From Thermorudis peleae (GTDB lineage: Bacteria > Chloroflexota > Chloroflexia > Thermomicrobiales > Thermomicrobiaceae), in NCBI RefSeq assembly GCF_000744775.1, contig NZ_JQMP01000001.1:124001-188000 (forward strand): a stretch of 64,000 nucleotides of DNA, read 5' to 3'. Numbering within the stretch: position 1 is the stretch's first letter; every line of letters begins with the position of its first letter. The notes beneath the pieces are model-generated. The model was given only the letters and a program-made list of their open reading frames with translations. It made no database searches and was not told the DNA's origin. Below, one piece after another: positions 7,968 to 16,267 of this stretch. The translations under genes were made by a program, and so were the position numbers.

Positions 7968-10900
7968 ATGTTCAAGCCGGTGCCGACCAAAGACGTCGAT
8001 TTCCCCGCAATGGAGCGAGAACTGCTCCGTTGGTGGTATGAGGGTGGTATTGTCCAGCAGTACCTGCGTAAGAATGCGCAGAGCCCGAAGCGCTGGTCGT
8101 TCCTCGACGGTCCAATCACGGCCAATAACCCGATGGGTGTGCACCATGCCTGGGGGCGTACCTACAAGGACTTCTACCAGCGCTTCTACACGATGCTTGG
8201 CTATCGCCAGCGCTATCAGAACGGCTTTGACTGCCAGGGGTTGTGGGTCGAGGTCGAAGTCGAGCGTGAGCTTGGCTTCCGCTCCAAGCGTGAGATTGAA
8301 GCCTACGGCATTGACCGCTTCGTCGAGAAGTGTAAGGAGCGTGTCTTCAAGTACGCCGCTATCCAGACCGAGCAGTCCAAGCGCCTCGGCTACTTCATGG
8401 ACTGGGACAACTCCTACTATACGCTCTCGGACGAAAACAACTACATGATCTGGCACTTTCTCAAAGTTTGTCACCAGAACGGCTGGATCTATCATGGCTA
8501 CGACGTCATGCCCTGGTGCCCGCGTTGTGCTACCGGCCTTTCAGAAATGGAAGTGGCTGAGGGCTACAAAGACATCACGCACTTGAGTCTCATCGTCCGT
8601 TTCCCGCTGGTGGACCGGCCAGGCGAGTCGCTGCTGGTATGGACGACGACGCCGTGGACACTCGCAGCCAACGTTGCGGCAGCCGTTCACCCTGACCTGC
8701 CGTACGTCCGTGTCCGCCGTGGTGATGAGGTGCTGATCCTCGCTAAGGATGCCTATGCGCGCCTCTTCCACGGGCAAGGTGAGGTGCTTGAAGAACTGCC
8801 AGGACAGGCGCTGATCGGTCTGCGCTATCACGGCCCCTTCGACGAGTTGCCGGCGCAACAGGGCGTTGAGCACCGGGTGATTCCCTGGGATGCTGTCGAT
8901 CCGGCCGAAGGAACGGGCATTGTCCATATCGCGCCGGGTGCTGGCCGCGAAGACTATCAGCTTGGTAAGGAGCACGGCCTTGCTACCCTCGCCCCGATTG
9001 ATGAAGAAGGCGTCTATGTCGATGGCTATGGCTGGCTCACCGGCCGCTCGGCGCAAGAGGTAGCTGAGCTGATCGCACGCGACCTCGAAGCCAAGGGGCG
9101 GCTCGAACGGGCTGAGCGGTATACCCACCGTTATCCCACGTGCTGGCGCTGTGGCACGGAGCTGCTCTTCCGGCTTGTCGATGAGTGGTTCATCGCCGTT
9201 GACCCCTGGCGTGAGCGTGTTATGGAAGCCGCGAAGACCGTGCGCTGGATTCCCGACTTCGGCCTCGAGCGTGAGCTGGACTGGCTCCGCAACATGGATG
9301 ACTGGATGATTTCTAAGAAGCGCTATTGGGGTCTTGCATTGCCAATTTGGCAGTGTCCGGAGTGTGGCTGGTTCGATGTGATCGGCAGTGAAGTCGAGCT
9401 TGGGCAGCGCGCGATTGCCGGCTGGGATGAATTCAAGGGGCACTCGCCGCATCGACCCTGGGTTGACAAGGTCAAGATTCGTTGCGAGCGCTGTGGTGGT
9501 GTCGCAAGCCGCATTCCAGATGTCGGCAATCCCTGGCTCGATGCTGGCATTGTGCCTTTCTCGACGCTGAACTATCGACACGATCGGGCCTACTGGCAGG
9601 AATGGTTCCCAGCCGATTTCATTACAGAATCCTTCCCGGGCCAGTTCCGCAACTGGTTCTACTCGTTGCTCGCTCAGAGCACTGTGCTGGTGAACCAGGC
9701 GCCAATGAAGACCTGTCTTGGCTTCGCCCTCCTCCGTGACGAGAAGGGCGAAGAGATGCACAAGAGTAAGGGGAACGCGATCTGGTTCGATGAAGCTGCC
9801 GAGCGCGCCGGTGTCGATGTCATGCGCTGGCTCTACCTGCGGCAAAATCCAGCTCAGAACCTCAACTTCGGCTGGCGTCTCCTCGATGAAGTGCGTCGCC
9901 AGTTCATCTTGCCACTCTGGAACTCCTACGCCTTCTTTGCCAACTATGCGCGGCTCGACGGCTTTAACCCCACGCTGGCACCACAGGTTCCGGTGAGTGC
10001 ACGCCCGCTGCTTGACCGCTGGATTCTCTCGCGCTTGCAAGACGTCATTGCCACCGTCCGCGAACGGATTGCTGACTACGATGCTGCGACCGCTGCCCGT
10101 GTCTTGCAGGAATTCGTCGTTGATGAGCTTTCCGGTTGGTACATCCGGCGCAATCGCCGTCGCTTCTGGAAGAGCGAGCATGACGAAGACAAGGTAGCTG
10201 CCTACCAGACGCTGTATACTGTCCTTGTGACATTGACAAAACTGCTTGCGCCGTTCATCCCCTTCTTAGCTGAGACGATGTACCAGAACCTCGTGCGCAG
10301 CGTTGATCCCACGGCTCCGGTTTCAGTGCATCTCACCGATTATCCTGAGGCCGATTCTGCGCTGCGTGACCCTGCCCTCGATGACGCGATGGCGTGGTTG
10401 CTCCGGGCGGTTGAGCTGGGCCGCGCGGCCCGGAGCAAGGCCAATGTCAAGGTCCGCCAGCCTCTGCCGCGCGTCGTCGTTGCCACCCGCAGTGCACAGG
10501 CACGTGCGGCGATCGAGTTGCTGCAAGATCAGTTGCTTGACGAGCTGAACGTGAAGGCGCTCGAACTGAGCGATCGGCCTGAGGACTACCAGACCTATCG
10601 CATCCGCCTCAATCTGCCAGTCCTCGGTCCGAAGCTTGGCCCGCTCGTTCCCAAGGTGCAAGCCGCAATTGCGCAACGCGATCCCGCTGAAATCGCTTAC
10701 CTGGCTCGGACAAGTCGGCCAATTACACTGTTGGTCGATGGTGACGAGCTGACGCTTGCTCCCGACGAAGTGCTGGTCGATGTACTCGACCGCGACGGCT
10801 TTGCCGCCTTTGCCGATCGTGACCTGCTCGTCGCTGTCGATTTGACCGTCACACCAGAGTTGCGGCTTGAGGGGCTGGCACGTGACATTGTTCGCCACGT

Positions 10901-11159
10901 GCAAGAGGCTCGTAAGCAAGCCGGTCTTGAGGTGAGCGATACCATCGTCCTGACGTACCAGGCCGAAGGTGAGTTAGCTGAGGCGTTCGCTCGGTTCAGC
11001 GACTATATTAAGGCTGAGACGCTCGCCGAGCAGGTCGAGGCGGGCTCACTGTCTGATGCGACGTACGTTACGACGGTGATGATTGATAAGCAGCCCCTGA
11101 CGATCAGCTTGCGCCGGGTTGGCCGGCTGGCTAAAGCCGTGGCTGATCCAGAGGGCTGA
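7968..11159 (+). CDS. ileS: Isoleucine--tRNA ligase with GxHH active-site motif
   Basis: A 1063-residue class I synthetase that charges tRNA-Ile in the cytoplasm. The ATG at 7968 is chosen because GGGAGG lies ten bases upstream and the T-box terminator occupies the region of the longer open frame. The ATP-binding HIGH motif is replaced by GVHH at residues 57-60 ('NPMGVHHAWGRTYKDF'). The second signature is HKSKGN at about 598-603. Long CP1 editing-domain sequence ('LLVWTTTPWTLAANVAAAVH') and paired Cys zinc-like motifs ('CWRCGTELLFRLVDEW') are present. The motif and length match the IleRS2 type rather than the E. coli type. This synthetase type is associated with mupirocin resistance. Expression is under the T-box just upstream. 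Confidence 0.96.
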   Translation: MFKPVPTKDVDFPAMERELLRWWYEGGIVQQYLRKNAQSPKRWSFLDGPITANNPMGVHHAWGRTYKDFYQRFYTMLGYRQRYQNGFDCQGLWVEVEVERELGFRSKREIEAYGIDRFVEKCKERVFKYAAIQTEQSKRLGYFMDWDNSYYTLSDENNYMIWHFLKVCHQNGWIYHGYDVMPWCPRCATGLSEMEVAEGYKDITHLSLIVRFPLVDRPGESLLVWTTTPWTLAANVAAAVHPDLPYVRVRRGDEVLILAKDAYARLFHGQGEVLEELPGQALIGLRYHGPFDELPAQQGVEHRVIPWDAVDPAEGTGIVHIAPGAGREDYQLGKEHGLATLAPIDEEGVYVDGYGWLTGRSAQEVAELIARDLEAKGRLERAERYTHRYPTCWRCGTELLFRLVDEWFIAVDPWRERVMEAAKTVRWIPDFGLERELDWLRNMDDWMISKKRYWGLALPIWQCPECGWFDVIGSEVELGQRAIAGWDEFKGHSPHRPWVDKVKIRCERCGGVASRIPDVGNPWLDAGIVPFSTLNYRHDRAYWQEWFPADFITESFPGQFRNWFYSLLAQSTVLVNQAPMKTCLGFALLRDEKGEEMHKSKGNAIWFDEAAERAGVDVMRWLYLRQNPAQNLNFGWRLLDEVRRQFILPLWNSYAFFANYARLDGFNPTLAPQVPVSARPLLDRWILSRLQDVIATVRERIADYDAATAARVLQEFVVDELSGWYIRRNRRRFWKSEHDEDKVAAYQTLYTVLVTLTKLLAPFIPFLAETMYQNLVRSVDPTAPVSVHLTDYPEADSALRDPALDDAMAWLLRAVELGRAARSKANVKVRQPLPRVVVATRSAQARAAIELLQDQLLDELNVKALELSDRPEDYQTYRIRLNLPVLGPKLGPLVPKVQAAIAQRDPAEIAYLARTSRPITLLVDGDELTLAPDEVLVDVLDRDGFAAFADRDLLVAVDLTVTPELRLEGLARDIVRHVQEARKQAGLEVSDTIVLTYQAEGELAEAFARFSDYIKAETLAEQVEAGSLSDATYVTTVMIDKQPLTISLRRVGRLAKAVADPEG

Positions 11160-11172
11160 GAAGGGGCCCGAT

Positions 11173-11940
11173 TTGGGCGGGCAGCGTGACCAACTCGCGA
11201 TGACGCCGATGGGCGGCTCGAGCGCTGTTGATCTTGCGGCGCTTGAGGCCGCCCTTGCGCCGCTGGCTCCGTTGCAACCAGTTACGCTTCGTTTGCCGCG
11301 CACTGGGCGGATTATTCGTCTCTTGCGCCCAATGGACATTGACCGGCTACTCGACGCGGCTGCAACAGACCCCGAGGAGCAGTTGCCCTATTGGGCTGAG
11401 CTTTGGCCGAGCGGCATTGCACTTGCTGATGCTGTTTTGCTGAATCCCGAGCGTGTGTGTGGACAGCGGGTTCTTGAACTTGGATGCGGACTTGGCGTCA
11501 CCGCTGCTGCAGCGCTGCTGGTCGGAGCTGACCTCGTTGTCACTGACTACGCAGCTGAAGCCCTTGCCCTAACGCGCTACACCTGTGCGGTCAATGCCAA
11601 GTGGCTTCCGACCTGTTTTCAACTCAACTGGCGTCATCCTCCGGCATCGTTCTTTGCATTCATTGGTGAAGGCTTTCCAGTGGTTCTCGCTGCTGATGTG
11701 CTCTATGAAGCGCGCGATGTTGCCCCACTCCTCGCCCTCGTCGAGCGACTCGTCCTGCCTGGCGGGTTGCTCTGGTTGGCCGAGCCAGGCCGGACAACCG
11801 CTGCGGCCTTCGTTGCGGAACTACACAATCGCGGATGGAATGACGCAGTTGAGACGTGGAACGGGCCGTGGCCTGATGCTGGAGATGCTCACGTGACGGT
11901 CGCAGTGCATGCTCTACAGCGCCCCGTGGCTTCGCGCTAA
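11173..11940 (+). CDS. Class I SAM-dependent methyltransferase (METTL21/lysine-type)
   Basis: A Rossmann-fold methyltransferase with the SAM motif 'VLELGCGLGVTAAAALL', a motif II acidic strand 'LVVTDYAAEAL', and the 'PYWAELWPSGIALAD' segment characteristic of METTL21-type protein-lysine methyltransferases. The motif IV region 'FPVVLAADVLYEARDV' lies in the second half. The substrate is unknown; its position after ileS does not decide it. The start is uncertain: TTG at 11173 follows an AAGGGG site by seven bases, while ATG at 11200 (MTPMGG) has no clear ribosome site. Confidence 0.75.
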   Translation: MGGQRDQLAMTPMGGSSAVDLAALEAALAPLAPLQPVTLRLPRTGRIIRLLRPMDIDRLLDAAATDPEEQLPYWAELWPSGIALADAVLLNPERVCGQRVLELGCGLGVTAAAALLVGADLVVTDYAAEALALTRYTCAVNAKWLPTCFQLNWRHPPASFFAFIGEGFPVVLAADVLYEARDVAPLLALVERLVLPGGLLWLAEPGRTTAAAFVAELHNRGWNDAVETWNGPWPDAGDAHVTVAVHALQRPVASR

Positions 11941-12093
11941 CGCATCGGGTGGATAGGCGTAGGACGAGATCGCTGCCCTTTTGTGCTCCCTTGCTACTAC
12001 AGTCCCGTTCTCGCGTTAAGCGGCGTAACCCCCTGGTAGATTGCTCTATCCCGTGTTACGCTGAGCACTGACGGCGTAGTGGAGTAGCGGGCG

Positions 12094-12906
12094 ATGCCCT
12101 TTGGCCCGGTAGCACTCTTCGGCTCAGGCGAGACGTCGCGCGCTGGGCGCCAAGTTCACGAGCGGCTCTTCCAACGCTTACCTCAGCCTGTTCGCGTCGC
12201 TATTCTCGAAACCCCTGCTGGCTTTCAACCAAATGCCGGTCTTGTCGCTGCGAAGATTCGTGATTTTCTTGTCGAGCACTTGCAGAACTACCATCCCGTC
12301 GTGCGCTTTGTCCCCGCGCGCAGGCGTGACGGTGTCTACAACCCAGATGCACCGCTCGTTGTTGAGCCGATCGACTGGGCCGATTACCTGTTTGCTGGGC
12401 CAGGGAGCCCAACCTATATGATCCGCTGCTTGACTGGAACGCAAACCCTCGCCCGGCTCCGCGAACGCTGGGCTGCTGGTGCAACGCTCGCATTTGCCAG
12501 TGCCGCAGCGATTGCCGTTGGCCGCTATGCTTTGCCAGTCTACGAAATCTACAAGGTTGGCGCTGATCTGTACTGGGCTGATGGCCTGGATATGCTTGGT
12601 GCTCTTGGTCTGCGTCTCGCCATCATGCCGCATTGGAACAACCGCGAGGGAGGAGCTGAACTCGATACCAGTCACTGCTTTATGGGGGTTGAGCGCTTCC
12701 GTTATCTCCGTCGCATGTTGCCGCCAGATACGGTCATTCTTGGCATTGACGAACAGACAGCCTGCATCATCGATCCGCAGAACGAACAGGTCACGGTCCA
12801 TGGGCTTGGCCAGGTCACACTGCTAACGCAGGCTGGTGAGCGGACGATTCCACACGGCCGAGCGTTTCCACTCGCATGGTTACGTGCTGATCCCGTGCTG
12901 CCGTAG
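12094..12906 (+). CDS. Peptidase S51/cyanophycinase-like type 1 GATase-fold protein
   Basis: A 270-residue protein of the S51 (cyanophycinase and dipeptidase E) fold. It begins with the family strand 'GPVALFGSGETSRAGR', continues with 'VAILETPAGFQPN' and 'LFAGPGSPTYMIR', and has the nucleophile-elbow region as 'LAFASAAAIAVG' instead of the usual GxSAG. The candidate Ser is kept but the flanking Gly residues are not. The neighbouring 'LPVYEIYKVG' is a family feature. It may hydrolyse an unusual peptide bond or be a non-peptidase relative. The downstream penicillin-acylase gene starts 46 bases later, so the two may be coexpressed. Confidence 0.7.
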   Translation: MPFGPVALFGSGETSRAGRQVHERLFQRLPQPVRVAILETPAGFQPNAGLVAAKIRDFLVEHLQNYHPVVRFVPARRRDGVYNPDAPLVVEPIDWADYLFAGPGSPTYMIRCLTGTQTLARLRERWAAGATLAFASAAAIAVGRYALPVYEIYKVGADLYWADGLDMLGALGLRLAIMPHWNNREGGAELDTSHCFMGVERFRYLRRMLPPDTVILGIDEQTACIIDPQNEQVTVHGLGQVTLLTQAGERTIPHGRAFPLAWLRADPVLP

Positions 12907-12952
12907 CAGTTGTCAAACGCAGTACACTCAAATGGTAGGAAAGGGGGCAGGA

Positions 12953-15301
12953 ATGCGTGCTCGCCGGGTGTTGGCGTGGGTAGCGCAGCGACTGCTCCGT
13001 TTGTCACCCCCCTCTCTCAATGGTGAACTTGCGCTGCCTGGTCTCATTGCTCCTGTGATTATTCGTCGTGATCAGTGGGGCATTCCCCACATAACCGCGC
13101 AAAATGATCATGACGCCTGGTTCGCGTTCGGCTTCTGTCAAGGACAAGACCGCGCCTTTCAGCTTGAGTGTGTGCGGCGGATTGTGCATGGCCGCCTCGC
13201 TGAGATCGTTGGTCCGCGGGCCTTACCGATTGATCGCATTGCTCGACGTGTTGGCTTTATCCACAGCGCCGAACGTCACCTGGCTGCTCTCTCGGCTGAT
13301 GTTCGTGCCCAGGCTGAGGCGTTTGTTGCCGGGCTGAACGCTGGCCTTCGCCCAACGCTCGAGTTCCGTTTACTCAGAACGCGGCCCGGCCTCTGGACGC
13401 CGGCCGATGTCCTGGCGATGGTGAAGCTCTTTTCCTTTGTCCTTGCCTCAAATTGGACGTCGGAGCTCGTCCGGCTCTTGATCCTCGCTGGTGATGGCCC
13501 TGAGGCACTCGCAGCGCTCGATCCGGCGGGAGACGCGACCGTGCCAGTGACGCGGCCGCCCGGGGCGCTCGCTGGTCAGCCGCCAGAATGGCTGACAGCG
13601 CTTACGCGCCAGATCCCCGCCATGAGTTTGCTTGGTCGTGGCGGTTCCAACAATTGGGTTGTCGCGGGGAGTCGCACGGCAAGCGGCCGTCCGCTCCTCG
13701 CGAATGACCCCCATCTCGATCCAGTTATCCCGTCGTACTGGTATCTTGGTCATCTCAAGACGCCAGACTGGGCTGTTGCTGGCGCGGCGTTGATTGGCAC
13801 ACCAGCGTTTGCCGCTGGTCACAATGGATTTGCCGCGTGGGGAGTCACCGCAGGGCTCAGCGACAATACCGACCTCTTCATCGAAGAGATCGGGCCAGAT
13901 GGCCGCTCAGTGCGCCAGGGTGACAAATTTGTGCCATGTTCAGTGCGAGTTGAGCGCATTGCCGTTCGGGGAGCAGCACCGGTTGACGATGTTGTCCTTG
14001 AGACGCCGCGTGGGCCGGTGATCAGCCCTGCCCTACCGGGGATCCCGTGGGCATTGTCGCTGCGTGCAGTCTGGCTTGATCCGTTACCCATTGATGGGCT
14101 TCTCCGCCTGGCGAAGGTACGGAGTTTCGACGAATTCCGTGCTGCTTTCGCTGCCTGGCCGCACCTTCCTTTGAATGTGGTCTATGCCGATGTGACTGGT
14201 GTGATTGGCTGGCTCCTTGCTGGGCAGGTCCCACAACGTCGTCCCGGCGATGGGCTACTGCCTCGTCCTGGCTGGGAATCTGGCGCTGGGTGGGATGCCT
14301 TACTGCCTGCCGACGCATTGCCTTGGGTTGTCAATCCACCGGAAGGTTTCCTCGCTACGGCGAATAATCCCCCACAACCGTGGGATGCTGAACCATTTCT
14401 CGGTGTCGATTTCCTCGATGGCTATCGTGTCGCCCGTATCCGCGAAATCCTCGCTCGCCGCACTGACTGGGACGTCACGGGTTTGCAACTCCTCCAGCTT
14501 GATCAGTACTCGTTGCCGTGGCGTGACGTGCGTGATGTCGTCCTGGCGATCCCAGCTACTGATCCAGCGGCAGCGCGCGGCCTTACGCTACTCCGTGCGT
14601 GGGATGGTGTCCTCTCGCCTGATTCGCCGGCTGCTACAGTCTTCACCATGTTCTGGGCTGAGTTAGCCAGGAGGGTTGCGGAGGCGAAAGCGCCACACAC
14701 CGCTCGCTGGGTGCTTGGTCAGAGTGTCTCGCCGTTCACCAGCACCACAAGTTGGGCTGACCGTCGTGTTGCTCACCTCGTTCACCTGCTGCGCGAGCAG
14801 CCCGCCGGCTGGTTTGAACGTTCATGGCCGAGTGAAATGGCCGATGCGCTTGCCACAGTTGTCCGCCAGCTCGAAGAGCGTTATGGTCCTGATCCGTGGC
14901 GCTGGCGCTGGGGCCGTGTTCGTCCGCTTGTCCTCCAGCACCCGCTCGGTGTCGTGCCACTGCTCCGCCGGTTGCTGAACCGAGGGCCGCTGCCATGGGG
15001 TGGCGACCAGAACACGATCGCGGCTGGCGGGGTCAATCCGCTTGATCCGCTTGGACCAGTGACTTTCTTCCCCTCGCTTCGGCTCGTCATCGATGTTGGT
15101 GATTGGGATGCCACGCGAGTTGCGCTTCCTGGCGGACAATCTGGCGACCCGCTCTCACCACAGTATGATGACCAGCTCGCGGCCTGGTACACCAACCGAG
15201 GCGTGCCACTGGCATGGAGTGATGAGGCAGTGGCACGTGTGACCACCGCAACGCTCATGGTGCGGCCGGCTGCAACCGCAGCACCGCGCGATAGAAGTTG
15301 A
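12953..15301 (+). CDS. Penicillin acylase family Ntn-hydrolase
   Basis: A 782-residue precursor. The ATG at 12953 (MRARRVLAW) follows an AAAGGGGGCAGGA ribosome site; earlier ATGs run through the previous gene. The autocatalytic cleavage and nucleophile site is GRGGSNNWVVAG, placing Ser232 as the beta-subunit N-terminus. 'GRPLLANDPHL' and the alpha-chain motif 'GIPHITAQNDHDAWFAFGFC' also fit. Such enzymes hydrolyse amides, including beta-lactam side chains, acyl-homoserine lactones and cyclic lipopeptides. The N-terminus is basic and hydrophobic but not a clean signal peptide, so periplasmic versus cytoplasmic location is unclear. No beta-lactam pathway is adjacent. Confidence 0.9.
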   Translation: MRARRVLAWVAQRLLRLSPPSLNGELALPGLIAPVIIRRDQWGIPHITAQNDHDAWFAFGFCQGQDRAFQLECVRRIVHGRLAEIVGPRALPIDRIARRVGFIHSAERHLAALSADVRAQAEAFVAGLNAGLRPTLEFRLLRTRPGLWTPADVLAMVKLFSFVLASNWTSELVRLLILAGDGPEALAALDPAGDATVPVTRPPGALAGQPPEWLTALTRQIPAMSLLGRGGSNNWVVAGSRTASGRPLLANDPHLDPVIPSYWYLGHLKTPDWAVAGAALIGTPAFAAGHNGFAAWGVTAGLSDNTDLFIEEIGPDGRSVRQGDKFVPCSVRVERIAVRGAAPVDDVVLETPRGPVISPALPGIPWALSLRAVWLDPLPIDGLLRLAKVRSFDEFRAAFAAWPHLPLNVVYADVTGVIGWLLAGQVPQRRPGDGLLPRPGWESGAGWDALLPADALPWVVNPPEGFLATANNPPQPWDAEPFLGVDFLDGYRVARIREILARRTDWDVTGLQLLQLDQYSLPWRDVRDVVLAIPATDPAAARGLTLLRAWDGVLSPDSPAATVFTMFWAELARRVAEAKAPHTARWVLGQSVSPFTSTTSWADRRVAHLVHLLREQPAGWFERSWPSEMADALATVVRQLEERYGPDPWRWRWGRVRPLVLQHPLGVVPLLRRLLNRGPLPWGGDQNTIAAGGVNPLDPLGPVTFFPSLRLVIDVGDWDATRVALPGGQSGDPLSPQYDDQLAAWYTNRGVPLAWSDEAVARVTTATLMVRPAATAAPRDRS

Positions 15302-15319
15302 GCAAGGGAGGAGTACTCC

Positions 15320-16165
15320 ATGAGCAACGAGCAACACCGTGCGTTCCCATTCATCCGCTTGAATCCTCGTGATCCTAAGCCACGCCGCCGCGGCTTAACG
15401 GAAATCCGTGGTCCATACTACACGCCGATGGGCAAGCGCTACCTAGAGGATATTCTTGAGAATTTCGGCTGGTGGATTGACACGCTCAAATTCGCGGGAG
15501 GCTCATTCACCCTCATGCCCCGCGATCAGTTGGTGGAACTACTCGACCTCTGTCACCGCTATGATGTGCAGGTGTCAACTGGCGGCTTCGTTGAGCGAGT
15601 ATTGCTGCAGGGACCAGATGTCGTCGATCGCTACATCCAAGAGTGCAAGGCTGTTGGATTCGATATCATCGAGATTTCAGCGGGCTTCATCTCGATCCCG
15701 GTCGATGACGTGCTTCGGCTCATCGACAAGGTCCAACGTGCTGGTCTCAAGCCCAAGCCAGAAGTTGGCATCCAGTTTGGCGCTGGCGGCGCGAGCGCGA
15801 CGGAAGCGCTTGAGGCTGAGGGAACACAGGCAGTGGAATGGGCGATTGCTCGTGCCCGCCGCTATCTCGACGCTGGTGCATGGATGATCATGATCGAGTC
15901 TGAAGGAATTACGGAGAATGTCCGTACCTGGCGCACAGACGTCCCAGCCAAGATCATCGACGCACTCGGGCTGGAGCGAATCATGTTCGAGGCGGCCGAT
16001 CCGCCTGTCTTTGAGTGGTACATCAAGAATTACGGACCTGAAGTCAATCTCTTCGTCGATCACAGCCAGATTGTGCAACTTGAATGTCTTCGCTCTGGCA
16101 TCTGGGGCACAACGAGCACGTGGGCACGTGTGCTGACCTACAAAGACGAAGGCAACGCGTCCTAG
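15320..16165 (+). CDS. Phosphosulfolactate synthase (ComA)-like protein
   Basis: A 281-residue TIM-barrel protein of the ComA family. Key parts are 'RGLTEIRGPYYTP', 'TLKFAGGSFTLMP', 'VSTGGFVERVLLQG', 'IEISAGFISIP' and 'KPKPEVGIQFGAGG'. In methanogens ComA adds sulfite to phosphoenolpyruvate as the first step of coenzyme M synthesis. Neither ComB nor ComC is here, so the bacterial copy need not make coenzyme M; relatives such as Bacillus YitD are of uncertain role. An AAGGGAGGAG ribosome site precedes the ATG, and the gene starts 18 bases after the acylase. The next gene is PEP carboxylase, which uses the same substrate as ComA. Confidence 0.8.
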   Translation: MSNEQHRAFPFIRLNPRDPKPRRRGLTEIRGPYYTPMGKRYLEDILENFGWWIDTLKFAGGSFTLMPRDQLVELLDLCHRYDVQVSTGGFVERVLLQGPDVVDRYIQECKAVGFDIIEISAGFISIPVDDVLRLIDKVQRAGLKPKPEVGIQFGAGGASATEALEAEGTQAVEWAIARARRYLDAGAWMIMIESEGITENVRTWRTDVPAKIIDALGLERIMFEAADPPVFEWYIKNYGPEVNLFVDHSQIVQLECLRSGIWGTTSTWARVLTYKDEGNAS

Positions 16166-16215
16166 CGAGCAGGACTGTGCCGCGCTATCGTTGAGCGAGC
16201 GGAACAGTATTGGTG

Positions 16216-16241
16216 CCAGGCATGCAACGGCGCTTGCCTGG
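16216..16241 (+). repeat. Hairpin in the ppc leader
   Basis: CCAGGCA (16216-16222) pairs with TGCCTGG (16235-16241), 26 bases before the ppc start. It could terminate the comA-like transcript weakly or shape the ppc leader. No U-tract follows. Confidence 0.35.
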
Positions 16242-16267
16242 TTCCTCCAACGAGGGAGGCTTTGTCC

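Noticed and set aside
8541-10181. A 546-codon open frame antisense to ileS.
   Set aside because: It is a shadow of ileS codon bias; no ribosome site or family pattern.
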